Source: Candidatus Daviesbacteria bacterium RIFCSPHIGHO2_02_FULL_39_12 (GTDB taxonomy: Bacteria > Patescibacteriota > Microgenomatia > Daviesbacterales > UBA10151). From it: a DNA stretch of 12,836 nt. The notes beneath the pieces are model-generated. The model ran no database searches and was not told the origin of the DNA. It was given only the letters and a program-made list of their open reading frames with translations. Location: assembly GCA_001777055.1 (NCBI GenBank), contig MFCX01000028.1:10997-23832 (forward strand), read 5' to 3'. Positions 1-5,556 of this stretch are shown piece by piece. Every line of letters begins with the position of its first letter. Position 1 is the first letter of the stretch. Position numbers and translations under genes: made by a program.

Positions 1-2
1 AA

Positions 3-356
3 ATAATTTGTGCCAAGGGAGGAGGGCAAGAGGCTCCTGGTTGTACTGATGCAAAATATCCAAATGGCTCACCTAACCCCGGAATTGCTACTGCTATTGG
101 GTGTATACATACTAATCCTGCAGAATTGACTCAAGATATTTTAAAGTTTGCTGTTGGAATTGGAGGAGGGTTGGCGTTTTTAATGATGTTACTCGGAGCA
201 TACCAGATGCTGACTTCTGCCGGAAATCCGGATACTCTCAAAGCCGGCAGTGACAGGTTAACCAATGCCGTAATTGGACTGCTTTTTATAATATTTTCCG
301 TGCTTTTGATGCAGATTATCGGGGCGGGGATTTTGAATATACCGGGATTTAAGTAG
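3..356 (+). CDS. Pilin-like T4SS protein 1 (VirB2/TrbC-type), 5' partial
   Basis: The reading frame is open from the window edge to the TAG at 354-356, so the true start lies upstream; the TTG at 126 is an internal Leu. The visible N-terminal part is Gly/Pro-rich and carries three cysteines, including a GCIHTNPAEL motif just before the first membrane helix. Two hydrophobic segments follow, separated by a short polar loop (LTSAGNPDTLKAG), and the protein ends IPGFK. A two-helix hairpin around a Ser-x-Gly loop is the layout of VirB2/TrbC-type pilins and of the small pilin-like proteins repeated in CPR genomes. Its loop (AGNPDTLKAG) differs from the SGGxKE loop of the genes downstream, and the Cys-containing ectodomain suggests it is the tail of a longer, distinct surface protein. 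Function is inferred from fold and neighbours. Confidence 0.8.
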   Translation: MICAKGGGQEAPGCTDAKYPNGSPNPGIATAIGCIHTNPAELTQDILKFAVGIGGGLAFLMMLLGAYQMLTSAGNPDTLKAGSDRLTNAVIGLLFIIFSVLLMQIIGAGILNIPGFK

Positions 357-357
357 T

Positions 358-549
358 GTCTAGAGTCTAGAGTCTAGAAAGACAGAAAACACTTTTATCA
401 AATTGCTATTGCATCCTTAACAGAACTAGAATTCTTCATTGATTTTGCTTATGATATGAGAGAATATTAGATATTCATACAGAAACAGCTAGGGTGTTAA
501 GCGGTTTATTAAAATCCACTTGACTCTAGACTCTAGCGACTAGTCACTA
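358..549. repeat. Inverted heptamer-repeat element around a dead S23-like gene
   Basis: Three perfect copies of GTCTAGA stand at 358-378, directly after the stop of pilin 1. The reverse complement (TCTAGAC) recurs at 525-531 with a partial copy after it, and the element ends CTCTAGCGACTAGTCACTA (531-549), just before the next gene. The enclosed ~145 bp hold the frameshifted remnant of a four-helix-bundle gene. A second, shorter element at 9812-9878 has the same left heptamers and a right end matching 18 of 21 bases, so this is a dispersed family. Mobility is inferred. Confidence 0.7.
378..523 (+). pseudogene. Remnant of an S23/four-helix-bundle protein gene (C-terminal half, frameshifted)
   Basis: One frame (from 378 to the TAG at 468-470) reads KHFYQIAIASLTELEFFIDF followed by AYDM. 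A second frame (461-523) reads ILDIHTETARVLSGLLKST and then TGA. Joined by one frameshift around 452-464, they match the C-terminal half of the S23/23S-rRNA-intervening-sequence family, whose members typically read ...FLxIAxGSLxELExxLxLAxDLGY... and end ...xRMLxGLIKSL. The N-terminal half is absent, replaced by the heptamer array. The assignment comes from recognising the motif; the family is known, but the decay route is my inference. Confidence 0.6.
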
Positions 550-552
550 ACT

Positions 553-897
553 ATGAAACAACTCACTTTACAATTACCAGGAGCTCAAGAAATACCTAAT
601 CTGCCTGTCCCTACGCCAAAAGGGTTTACACAACAAGATGTGTTTACTAACCTAGGAGGGTTTTTAAGTTCTATTCTAAATGTTATTTTTTATATTGCTT
701 TGTTTTTAGCCTTTTTTTGGTTAGTTTGGGGTGCTTGGGCTTATCTTTTTTCAGGCGGAGAAAAGGAAAATTTGGCCAAAGCCCGGGCCAGAATTCAATA
801 TGCCATTATCGGGTTAATCGTAACATTACTGGCATTTGTGATAGCTAAATTTGCCGGGGAGATTTTACCGCCGATGCAGGGAGGAACGCCATTCTAA
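553..897 (+). CDS. Pilin-like T4SS protein 2 (VirB2/TrbC-type)
   Basis: A 114-residue protein with a ~35-residue polar, Pro-rich N-terminus and no evident cleavable signal peptide. Helix 1 lies at about 40-66 and includes WLVWGAWAYLF. The loop FSGGEKENLAKARARIQ is followed by helix 2 at about 85-106 (YAIIGLIVTLLAFVIAKFAG). The Gly-Ala-x-x-[YW]-x-x-Ser-Gly-Gly-x-Lys-Glu loop and the AIIGL start of helix 2 recur in the next genes, so these are paralogues. The likely role is an inner-membrane pilin-like subunit of a type IV secretion-like apparatus. ATG at 553 is the only reasonable start; no clear Shine-Dalgarno precedes it, and the heptamer element ends only 3 bp upstream. Its stop (TAA 895-897) overlaps the start of the next gene by one base, which implies coupled translation. 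Confidence 0.82.
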   Translation: MKQLTLQLPGAQEIPNLPVPTPKGFTQQDVFTNLGGFLSSILNVIFYIALFLAFFWLVWGAWAYLFSGGEKENLAKARARIQYAIIGLIVTLLAFVIAKFAGEILPPMQGGTPF

Positions 898-1340
898 TGA
901 AAGTCAAAAGTCAAAAGTCAAAAGTCAAAACTACAGCTAAAAGCTTAAAACTTTTAACCTTTACGCTGTTGCTTTACACTTTGACTTTTACACTTTACGC
1001 TTCCCCAGCCTATGCTGATGTTAAAATCGGCGAGGTCTTCGGATTCGGTAGCAAGTGCCCGGATAATTCCCCTGCGGCCATCTGTTCTCTGGGGCAAGCT
1101 ACCAGCAAACTGGTGATACCGGCGTTTTCCGTTTCTACTGCAGCGGTAGTGATTTATTTTTTACTTGGGGCATTTAAATATTTAATGTCCGGAGGCAGAA
1201 AAGAAGAGATAGAGGGAGCCAGAAATATGATCTTTCATGCTATCATCGGGTTTATAATACTGATGTTTGCTTTTTTGATATTACAGTTTTTATTGTTTAA
1301 ACTATTTGATATAAAAGAATTTGGTATTATTGAAATATAA
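897..1340 (+). CDS. Pilin-like T4SS protein 3, with heptamer-encoded signal peptide
   Basis: A 147-residue protein, longer than its neighbours because it carries a signal peptide: a very basic n-region (KVKSQKSKVK), a hydrophobic core rich in Leu, Thr, Phe and Tyr, and a signal-peptidase I site SPAYA|D near residue 40. The mature part has a pair of cysteines (KCPDNSPAAIC) and then two membrane helices around GAFKYLMSGGRKEEIEGAR and AIIGFIILMFAFLILQF, the shared pilin-like hairpin. The n-region is encoded by four perfect AAGTCAA heptamers (901-928), and the core is encoded largely by reverse-complement-like units (TTGACTTTTACACTTTAC, 981-998). The start overlaps the previous stop by one base. 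It is probably a secreted or inner-membrane pilin subunit of the same apparatus. Confidence 0.8.
   Translation: MKVKSQKSKVKTTAKSLKLLTFTLLLYTLTFTLYASPAYADVKIGEVFGFGSKCPDNSPAAICSLGQATSKLVIPAFSVSTAAVVIYFLLGAFKYLMSGGRKEEIEGARNMIFHAIIGFIILMFAFLILQFLLFKLFDIKEFGIIEI
901..998 (+). repeat. Inverted AAGTCAA / TTGACTT heptamer arrays inside a coding sequence
   Basis: Four perfect tandem AAGTCAA units at 901-928 encode the basic n-region of pilin 3. Reverse-complement-like units (CTTTACACTTTGACTTTTAC and further ACTTTAC) at 972-998 encode the hydrophobic core. The whole signal peptide is therefore an inverted repeat whose purine arm gives Lys/Ser and whose pyrimidine arm gives Leu/Phe/Thr. Confidence 0.8.
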
Positions 1341-1342
1341 GT

Positions 1343-1684
1343 ATGAAATCTTCGGAAACAGAGATAAAAGACGTATTCGGAATAATCCAGCCTCCTGCGG
1401 CAATAAGGGAATTTGCCGGCTCTGATACGACAGGGGCTGCAGGTATCAGCAAATTTTTAACTAATTTAGTAGCCCTCTTTTTCTCAGTAGCAGCAATTGT
1501 GTTAATTTTTATGCTGCTTTGGGGAGCGTTTGACTGGATCACCTCTGAAGGCGACAAGGAAAAATTGCAGTCTGCCCAGAGAAAAATTATCAGTGCTATT
1601 GTTGGCATTGTGCTTTTTGCTATAGCTTTTGCGGTAATGAGTGTTTTGGGTACATTTACTGGTTTTACTTTCTTTACAAAGTAA
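1343..1684 (+). CDS. Pilin-like T4SS protein 4 (VirB2/TrbC-type)
   Basis: A 113-residue protein starting 2 bp after the previous stop, so part of the same transcription unit. A ~35-residue polar N-terminus without a signal peptide leads into helix 1 (about 38-62, ending LLWGAFDWITSEGD). The loop DKEKLQSAQRKI follows, then helix 2 (about 86-108, SAIVGIVLFAIAFAVMSVLG). The loop and the helix-2 entry match pilins 2, 3 and 5; pilin 5 is closest (GAFEWITSGGDKE). The expected location is the cytoplasmic membrane, as a pilin-like or scaffold subunit. A frame on the opposite strand spans most of this gene, but it is a shadow with no recognisable features. Confidence 0.8.
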   Translation: MKSSETEIKDVFGIIQPPAAIREFAGSDTTGAAGISKFLTNLVALFFSVAAIVLIFMLLWGAFDWITSEGDKEKLQSAQRKIISAIVGIVLFAIAFAVMSVLGTFTGFTFFTK

Positions 1685-1700
1685 ATTTTTGTACGACTAC

Positions 1701-1730
1701 TTGACAAGTATATATGATTATGAATAAGAT
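1701..1730 (+). promoter_or_regulatory. Sigma-70-type promoter for pilin 5
   Basis: TTGACA at 1701-1706, an 18-bp spacer, then TAAGAT at 1725-1730. Transcription would be expected to begin near A1737, only about 3 nt before the ATG at 1740, so the mRNA would be essentially leaderless. It splits the pilin array into two transcription units. Confidence 0.6.
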
Positions 1731-1739
1731 TAACTTAGG

Positions 1740-2123
1740 ATGAAAAAATTAGCATTCCTGACAGCAATTTCTTCGTTTTTGACTCCTTCTGTTGTCTTGG
1801 CAGAAAACATACAGATTACTAAACCTCAACAAGGATTTACTACAATTGGAGACTTTATCAGTAAAGTATTAACTTTTGCTTTTCTGATAGCCGTCTTAGT
1901 CGTTTTGGTAATGTTAATTTGGGGGGCATTTGAATGGATTACTTCAGGCGGAGACAAAGAAGCTGTTGGTAAAGCTAGGAGTAGGATAATTAATGCATTA
2001 GTTGGTTTAGCTGTTTTGGCAGTAGCATTTGCTTTAACTCGAGTAGCTGCTCAATTCCTAGGTTTTCCTGATCTTAACAATATTCCTATACCAAGTCCTG
2101 ATCCAAATGCATCTGGTTCTTAA
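1740..2123 (+). CDS. Pilin-like T4SS protein 5, with signal peptide
   Basis: A 127-residue protein with a conventional signal peptide (MKK, hydrophobic core, VLA|EN cleavage near residue 21). A short linker leads to helix 1 (about 42-66, VLVMLIWGAFEWITSGGD), the loop DKEAVGKARSRI, and helix 2 (about 85-107, NALVGLAVLAVAFALTRVAA). The tail is short and Pro/Asn-rich and ends ASGS. This is the clearest example of the shared pilin hairpin and is probably processed to a ~106-residue subunit. It has its own promoter 10 bp upstream, unlike pilins 3 and 4. The likely role is a VirB2-like subunit of the surface apparatus; the exact assembly is unknown. Confidence 0.83.
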   Translation: MKKLAFLTAISSFLTPSVVLAENIQITKPQQGFTTIGDFISKVLTFAFLIAVLVVLVMLIWGAFEWITSGGDKEAVGKARSRIINALVGLAVLAVAFALTRVAAQFLGFPDLNNIPIPSPDPNASGS

Positions 2124-2171
2124 GCTACTTAATTCTTGATCTTTATTACTTTTTAATGGTAAGCTGGTATT

Positions 2172-2495
2172 ATGACACCCCCGGCAGGATTAGACCAATT
2201 TGAACAAGTCTTTACCGGCTTTATCTCTGCAGTGGTATATTTAGCCTTTATAGCCTCTTTGGTAATGTTAATTATGACCGGCATAAAATACTTAACGAGC
2301 GGAGGGGAACCAAAGGCAGTCCAGGCAGCTCACCAGACAGCCACCTGGGCGCTTTTAGGAATTCTCTTTTTTGCCATTGCCTGGCTGTTGCTCAGATTGG
2401 TTGAAAGTTTTACCGGAATTCCGGTTACGGTTTTTGATATCAAGGTTTTATGTGTAGGTCCAACTTCTGCATTAGATTTCTGTAAATCACCTTGA
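2172..2495 (+). CDS. Pilin-like T4SS protein 6 (VirB2/TrbC-type)
   Basis: A 107-residue protein without a signal peptide. Helix 1 lies at about 15-38 (ending LIMTGIKYLTSGGEP), the loop KAVQAAHQTA follows, and helix 2 spans about 53-70 (WALLGILFFAIAWLLLRLVE). The C-terminal tail carries two cysteines (VLCVGPTSALDFCKSP). It is the most divergent member of the set: the loop lacks the KE pair and helix 2 opens with ALLGI. The stop is TGA, which argues for the standard code. The gene begins 48 bp after pilin 5 with no visible Shine-Dalgarno, and lies 173 bp before the VirB6-like gene. A role in the same membrane complex is inferred from fold and position. Confidence 0.78.
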   Translation: MTPPAGLDQFEQVFTGFISAVVYLAFIASLVMLIMTGIKYLTSGGEPKAVQAAHQTATWALLGILFFAIAWLLLRLVESFTGIPVTVFDIKVLCVGPTSALDFCKSP

Positions 2496-2579
2496 CCACG
2501 TTCAGTTTACTACATAGTCATTCCTAAAGAGGTTAGGAAAAAAGAGAAATAGAGAAGATCAGAAACGAGAAAGATAATC

Positions 2580-2603
2580 ATGCTATCTGAGCTAAAATAG
2601 CAT
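2580..2603. other. Small hairpin between pilin 6 and the VirB6-like gene
   Basis: ATGCTAT (2580-2586) pairs with ATAGCAT (2597-2603) across a 10-nt loop. No T-run follows, so it is not a convincing intrinsic terminator. Just downstream, 2612-2628 (ACCCTGAGTGGAATCGA) resembles half of a widespread CTTCGACT...CTCAGG intergenic palindrome, so this 173-bp gap looks like repeat debris. Confidence 0.3.
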
Positions 2604-2668
2604 AAGACTTTACCCTGAGTGGAATCGAAGAGTTGCAAATAACCAAGGTTTTGGAGTAATGTTAGATT

Positions 2669-4522
2669 ATGACACAAAAGTGTAAAGTTATAGTTCAAAT
2701 CTCAAAACTTTTCACAACTTTTTACTTTTTACCTGTACTTTTTACTTTTGCCTTTTTACTTTTTACTTTACCTCAACCTGCTTTTGCCCAAACCCCTTCA
2801 TCCACCTCGGGGGAGCCAAAGCTCTCCGGGGAGTCCACCGGACTCCCGTCCGCACTGCGTGCAGGACCCCCCGAGGTGTCTCAGGCTACCCTGCCGCCTA
2901 CTGTTTCCCCTACTTCTCCTTTATATACCGATCTTCTGGTCAGCAATCTTTTCCATACGTTTTCCTGTTTAGGAATCGGGCAATCCGTAATTGGCCAGCC
3001 TTGTTTAACTTACCAATTGAGCAAGAATGCTCAAGGTATGATTCAGGGCATGCCGGTTTTATCTCAGGTTGATACTTCAGGTGGGGTTTTGGGCACAACT
3101 GCCAATTTAATCGGGCTTTTGTATACTAATCCTCCTGTGAGAACAGCTGATTATTTGGCATCAGTAGGGAAGGGTTTGGGGATTGTTAAAGAAGCTAATG
3201 CCCAGGTAGTCGGCTCAGGACAGGCAGTACTAAACCCCATTTTAGGACTTTGGACAATTTCCAGGAATATCTCTTATATTATTATGATTATTATTTTTGT
3301 GATTATAGGACTCATGGTGATGTTCAGGACAAAAATCAACCCCCAAACAGTGATTACAGCCCAGGCAGCCTTACCAGGATTGGTATTAGGTCTAATTATG
3401 ATTACCTTCAGCTACTTTTTTGCAGGGCTTATTTCCGACATGGCCTTTGTGGGAACGAATGTGGTGGGATATTATTTTGCAGCTGCACAGGGCCAGACCA
3501 GTGACACTGAAAGAACAAACCTAGCGCAAAAAATTTCCGATGAAAGTGTTTTAAGTATTTTTAGTAACTTTGTAGGCATCGTAACCCAGGGAAAAGCAGA
3601 AAGTGCCGTAAATGCTATATTCGATAATCTAAGTGGAGAAATCCAAGGATGGCTAAGGCTTCTTACAGGCTTTATCGCCGCTCAATTTGTTAGTCCCTTA
3701 ACATCAGCTATTCCTCCACCATTGGGGCTGTGGTTAAGTCCGCTAATAAGCGCAGCAGCCGGAGGTATTGTAGGCGCCACTACTTCATTTTGGTTAGGAT
3801 TCATATTAAGTTTTATTGCCATGCTTGCTTTAATATATCAGATGTTAAAACTTCTATTGCGATTGGTCAGCAGTTATTTAACCATCATTTTCCTGACAAT
3901 CTCAGCACCATTCCAATTTCTGTTTGCATCCTTACCGGGAAGACAGGGAGTTACCACAGGTTGGATATTGAATATGCTGGCAAATATTTTAATATTCCCA
4001 ACTGTTTTAGCTGTGTTTTATTTTGTTGCATTTATATTGGGACAATCTTTCGGTCCGTTAAAAGTTTCCAGCCTAAATCAAAAACAAGATAATATTTTTA
4101 TAGCTTCCGTAAAGGCAGAAGAACCTAACAATCAACCTAATATGATTGTAGGTAAACGTATTTTTCCTCTGTTTGGAGGACTGGATTTAAGTTTCATTAA
4201 GATTATCTTAGCTTTTGGAGCTTTAATGGCTTTACCTAGCATTCCTGATTTAATTGTTAAAACTGTTGGCAAAGCAGGCCAAGCCGGACAGATACTTGGT
4301 CAGGAGATAAGTGAAGGCATTAAAAGCGGTAGAGGATATCTCGCTCAAGGACAAGGCGCAGCAGGTGGACAATTAGGAGGCTGGAATAAAGCGTTTTTCG
4401 GAGAAACAATGGGACCTGTTTGGAACCCTGAACTTACTCCTTTACGCGACAGAGCAGGCAATTTCACTGGTCGCTATAAAGGTGGCTTTGCTTTCCCGAG
4501 AAGACCAGGATTAATACGATAA
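2669..4522 (+). CDS. VirB6/TrbL-like polytopic membrane protein of a T4SS-like system
   Basis: A 617-residue protein. The ATG at 2669 is fixed by an in-frame TAG at 2663. Residues 1-40 form a signal peptide ending PAFA|Q. Residues 45-70 are a Gly/Ser/Pro-rich linker encoded by a 76-bp palindrome. An extracytoplasmic part with two cysteines (C100, C112) follows, then about six or more hydrophobic segments (near 198-220, 234-256, 358-392, 395-420, 434-458 and 507-528). The tail is basic and Gly-rich with no membrane segment. Size, topology and position right after a pilin array match the VirB6/TrbL channel component that accompanies such pilins in CPR genomes. The signal-peptide core is written in TTTTTAC heptamers. 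The specific substrate, DNA or protein, cannot be read from the sequence. Confidence 0.68.
   Translation: MTQKCKVIVQISKLFTTFYFLPVLFTFAFLLFTLPQPAFAQTPSSTSGEPKLSGESTGLPSALRAGPPEVSQATLPPTVSPTSPLYTDLLVSNLFHTFSCLGIGQSVIGQPCLTYQLSKNAQGMIQGMPVLSQVDTSGGVLGTTANLIGLLYTNPPVRTADYLASVGKGLGIVKEANAQVVGSGQAVLNPILGLWTISRNISYIIMIIIFVIIGLMVMFRTKINPQTVITAQAALPGLVLGLIMITFSYFFAGLISDMAFVGTNVVGYYFAAAQGQTSDTERTNLAQKISDESVLSIFSNFVGIVTQGKAESAVNAIFDNLSGEIQGWLRLLTGFIAAQFVSPLTSAIPPPLGLWLSPLISAAAGGIVGATTSFWLGFILSFIAMLALIYQMLKLLLRLVSSYLTIIFLTISAPFQFLFASLPGRQGVTTGWILNMLANILIFPTVLAVFYFVAFILGQSFGPLKVSSLNQKQDNIFIASVKAEEPNNQPNMIVGKRIFPLFGGLDLSFIKIILAFGALMALPSIPDLIVKTVGKAGQAGQILGQEISEGIKSGRGYLAQGQGAAGGQLGGWNKAFFGETMGPVWNPELTPLRDRAGNFTGRYKGGFAFPRRPGLIR
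2719..2772 (+). repeat. TTTTTAC heptamer array inside a coding sequence
   Basis: Five perfect TTTTTAC units (2719-2725, 2726-2732, 2739-2745, 2753-2759, 2760-2766), plus degenerate units (CTGTAC, TTTTGCC, TTTACC), encode the hydrophobic core of the VirB6-like signal peptide. Because 7 is prime to 3, the units cycle through all frames and give Phe, Leu, Thr and Tyr without a stop. The A-rich n-region just upstream (2675-2710) looks like a worn inverse array (AAAAGTG, TAAAGTT, CAAAACT). Confidence 0.8.
2803..2878. repeat. 76-bp GC-rich cloverleaf palindrome, in frame within the VirB6-like gene
   Basis: The outer arms CACCTCGGGGG (2803-2813) and CCCCCGAGGTG (2868-2878) pair perfectly over 11 bp. 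Inside are three consecutive hairpins: GAGC/GCTC around 817-820; GGGAGTCC (2829-2836) with GGACTCCC (2840-2847); and GTCCGCAC (2848-2855) with GTGC-A-GGAC (2859-2867, one bulged A). The GC content is far above the surrounding gene. It encodes residues 45-70 without a stop. It resembles the in-frame palindromic elements known from Rickettsia; an insertion origin is inferred. Confidence 0.72.
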
Positions 4523-4584
4523 GTCGACCTTAAAGAATAGATATGTAGCGAAATAACTGTCAGTATTTCCCCTTACCCCATTAG

Positions 4585-5505
4585 TTAGATAGGAGTTCTG
4601 GTAAAGTTATATATACAGGCTATGGTTTTGAATGGCAGGTCAAGATTTTGTTGATTTAATCTTCCTCTAAACTTCTGGGACAAGATATTAAAATGTTTAA
4701 GGTAGGAAAATGGATGTTCTACCCTGACCCTGATGCTTGAGATAGCCTTATTATTTGCTTTCTGGCTATCAGTCAGCTCTTTGTTAGGTGGTTTCTTCTG
4801 AGGTAGGATCATCTTTAATCTCGGACTTAAATCATCTGTTCCCAGATAACCTAAATCTCCCATACCCATAGCCCTCTCAGGCAGATACAGCAAGTGTGAA
4901 TCCTGTTCAAACAGTTTCTTATCATGGATGGTGCCGGGAACTGTATCTGATACAGTTAATATTCTGTTAGTTTTAGGTGAAACAAAGATCTGGTTTTTAA
5001 CAGTATGGTGTTTCTTCTTCCCTGAGTAATGGTTTGTCTGGGTCTGATTATCCTTTGGCCTCTGAATACTCCTTTCAGTACAGTCAACTATGAACTGTTC
5101 GAGCTCGGGATATTCCTCCAGCCATAGATGATACGAGCTGATTTTTCGTCTAGTCTTAAGTGATAACTCATATCCTAAAGTAGAAAAAAGTACTGGAGCC
5201 AAGAATTTAACCCACAGCTGGATATTCCTTTTATCCAGCTGGTAGATGGTTTGAGCAAACCTGAATGTTGGATATGTTTTATAGTAAAAAAGGATGAAGA
5301 AGAGTTTCTGGTAATCATCTGCTAATTTGGCTTTTCTTCCTCCACCCACCTCCCGTAGTCTTTTCCTATTGTAGGCCTTCTTAGTTTCAGCCAATCTTAA
5401 AGCTTTAGAGAATTTAGGCAGTAATTGTTGAAACTCACTAAACTTAATGCCAATTACATATTGAAAAAGTTCCGGATGTTTGAGAAGATATTCCTGGTTT
5501 GACAT
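4585..5505 (-). CDS. IS5-family DDE transposase
   Basis: A 306-residue transposase. An N-terminal helical, DNA-binding-like region (about 20-100) precedes the RNase-H-like catalytic core. The catalytic acidic residues are recognisable: D141 in VDCTERSIQRP, D217 in MGDLGYLG, and E263 in RVRVEHPFSYLKHF, the spacing and wording of the DDE_Tnp_4-type IS5-superfamily enzymes. The length fits the family and no frameshift is seen, so it may be active. The start ATG (5503-5505) directly abuts the base of a 10-bp hairpin, which suggests translational restraint when mRNA reads in from the giant gene. The stop lies 41 bp from the left end of the element. Confidence 0.87.
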   Translation of the reverse strand: MSNQEYLLKHPELFQYVIGIKFSEFQQLLPKFSKALRLAETKKAYNRKRLREVGGGRKAKLADDYQKLFFILFYYKTYPTFRFAQTIYQLDKRNIQLWVKFLAPVLFSTLGYELSLKTRRKISSYHLWLEEYPELEQFIVDCTERSIQRPKDNQTQTNHYSGKKKHHTVKNQIFVSPKTNRILTVSDTVPGTIHDKKLFEQDSHLLYLPERAMGMGDLGYLGTDDLSPRLKMILPQKKPPNKELTDSQKANNKAISSIRVRVEHPFSYLKHFNILSQKFRGRLNQQNLDLPFKTIACIYNFTRTPI

Positions 5506-5544
5506 TTAAGGCAGGTCTAACTGGGAAAATTAAGCCTGCCTTAA
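5506..5544 (-). promoter_or_regulatory. Hairpin abutting the transposase start codon
   Basis: On the - strand, TTAAGGCAGG (5544-5535) pairs perfectly with CCTGCCTTAA (5515-5506) across a 19-nt loop, and the ATG follows immediately at 5505. In read-through transcripts from the giant gene this stem would occupy the region where ribosomes bind. Protection of this kind against outside transcription is known for IS10 and IS50; here it is inferred. Confidence 0.5.
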
Positions 5545-5556
5545 TATTAACAGGTA

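Noticed and set aside
126..356. Pilin 1 starting at TTG 126
   Set aside because: The frame is open to the window edge and the residues before 126 (GCIHTNPAE) look like conserved coding sequence.
901..928. Heptamer arrays as a CRISPR
   Set aside because: Units are 7 bp, directly tandem and without spacers; no cas gene is nearby.
1327..1707. 126-residue frame on the - strand opposite pilin 4
   Set aside because: It lies antisense to a gene with clear paralogues; its own translation has no family features.
2580..2603. Transcription terminator after pilin 6
   Set aside because: The stem is only 7 bp and AT-rich, with no T-run after it on either strand.
2510..2698. 62-residue frame on the - strand between pilin 6 and the VirB6-like gene
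   Set aside because: Hydrophobic only because the heptamer-rich and AT-rich DNA reads so in any frame; no start context and no conserved motif.
2803..2878. The 76-nt cloverleaf as a tRNA gene
   Set aside because: The length and three-armed shape fit superficially, but the outer stem is 11 bp, there is no GTTCGA-type T loop, no anticodon arm of the right size, and it lies in frame inside a protein gene.
4523..4543. Intrinsic terminator or remnant of the giant gene's C-terminus left of the IS
   Set aside because: Only 21 bp, no stem, no T-run, and too short to judge any coding remnant.
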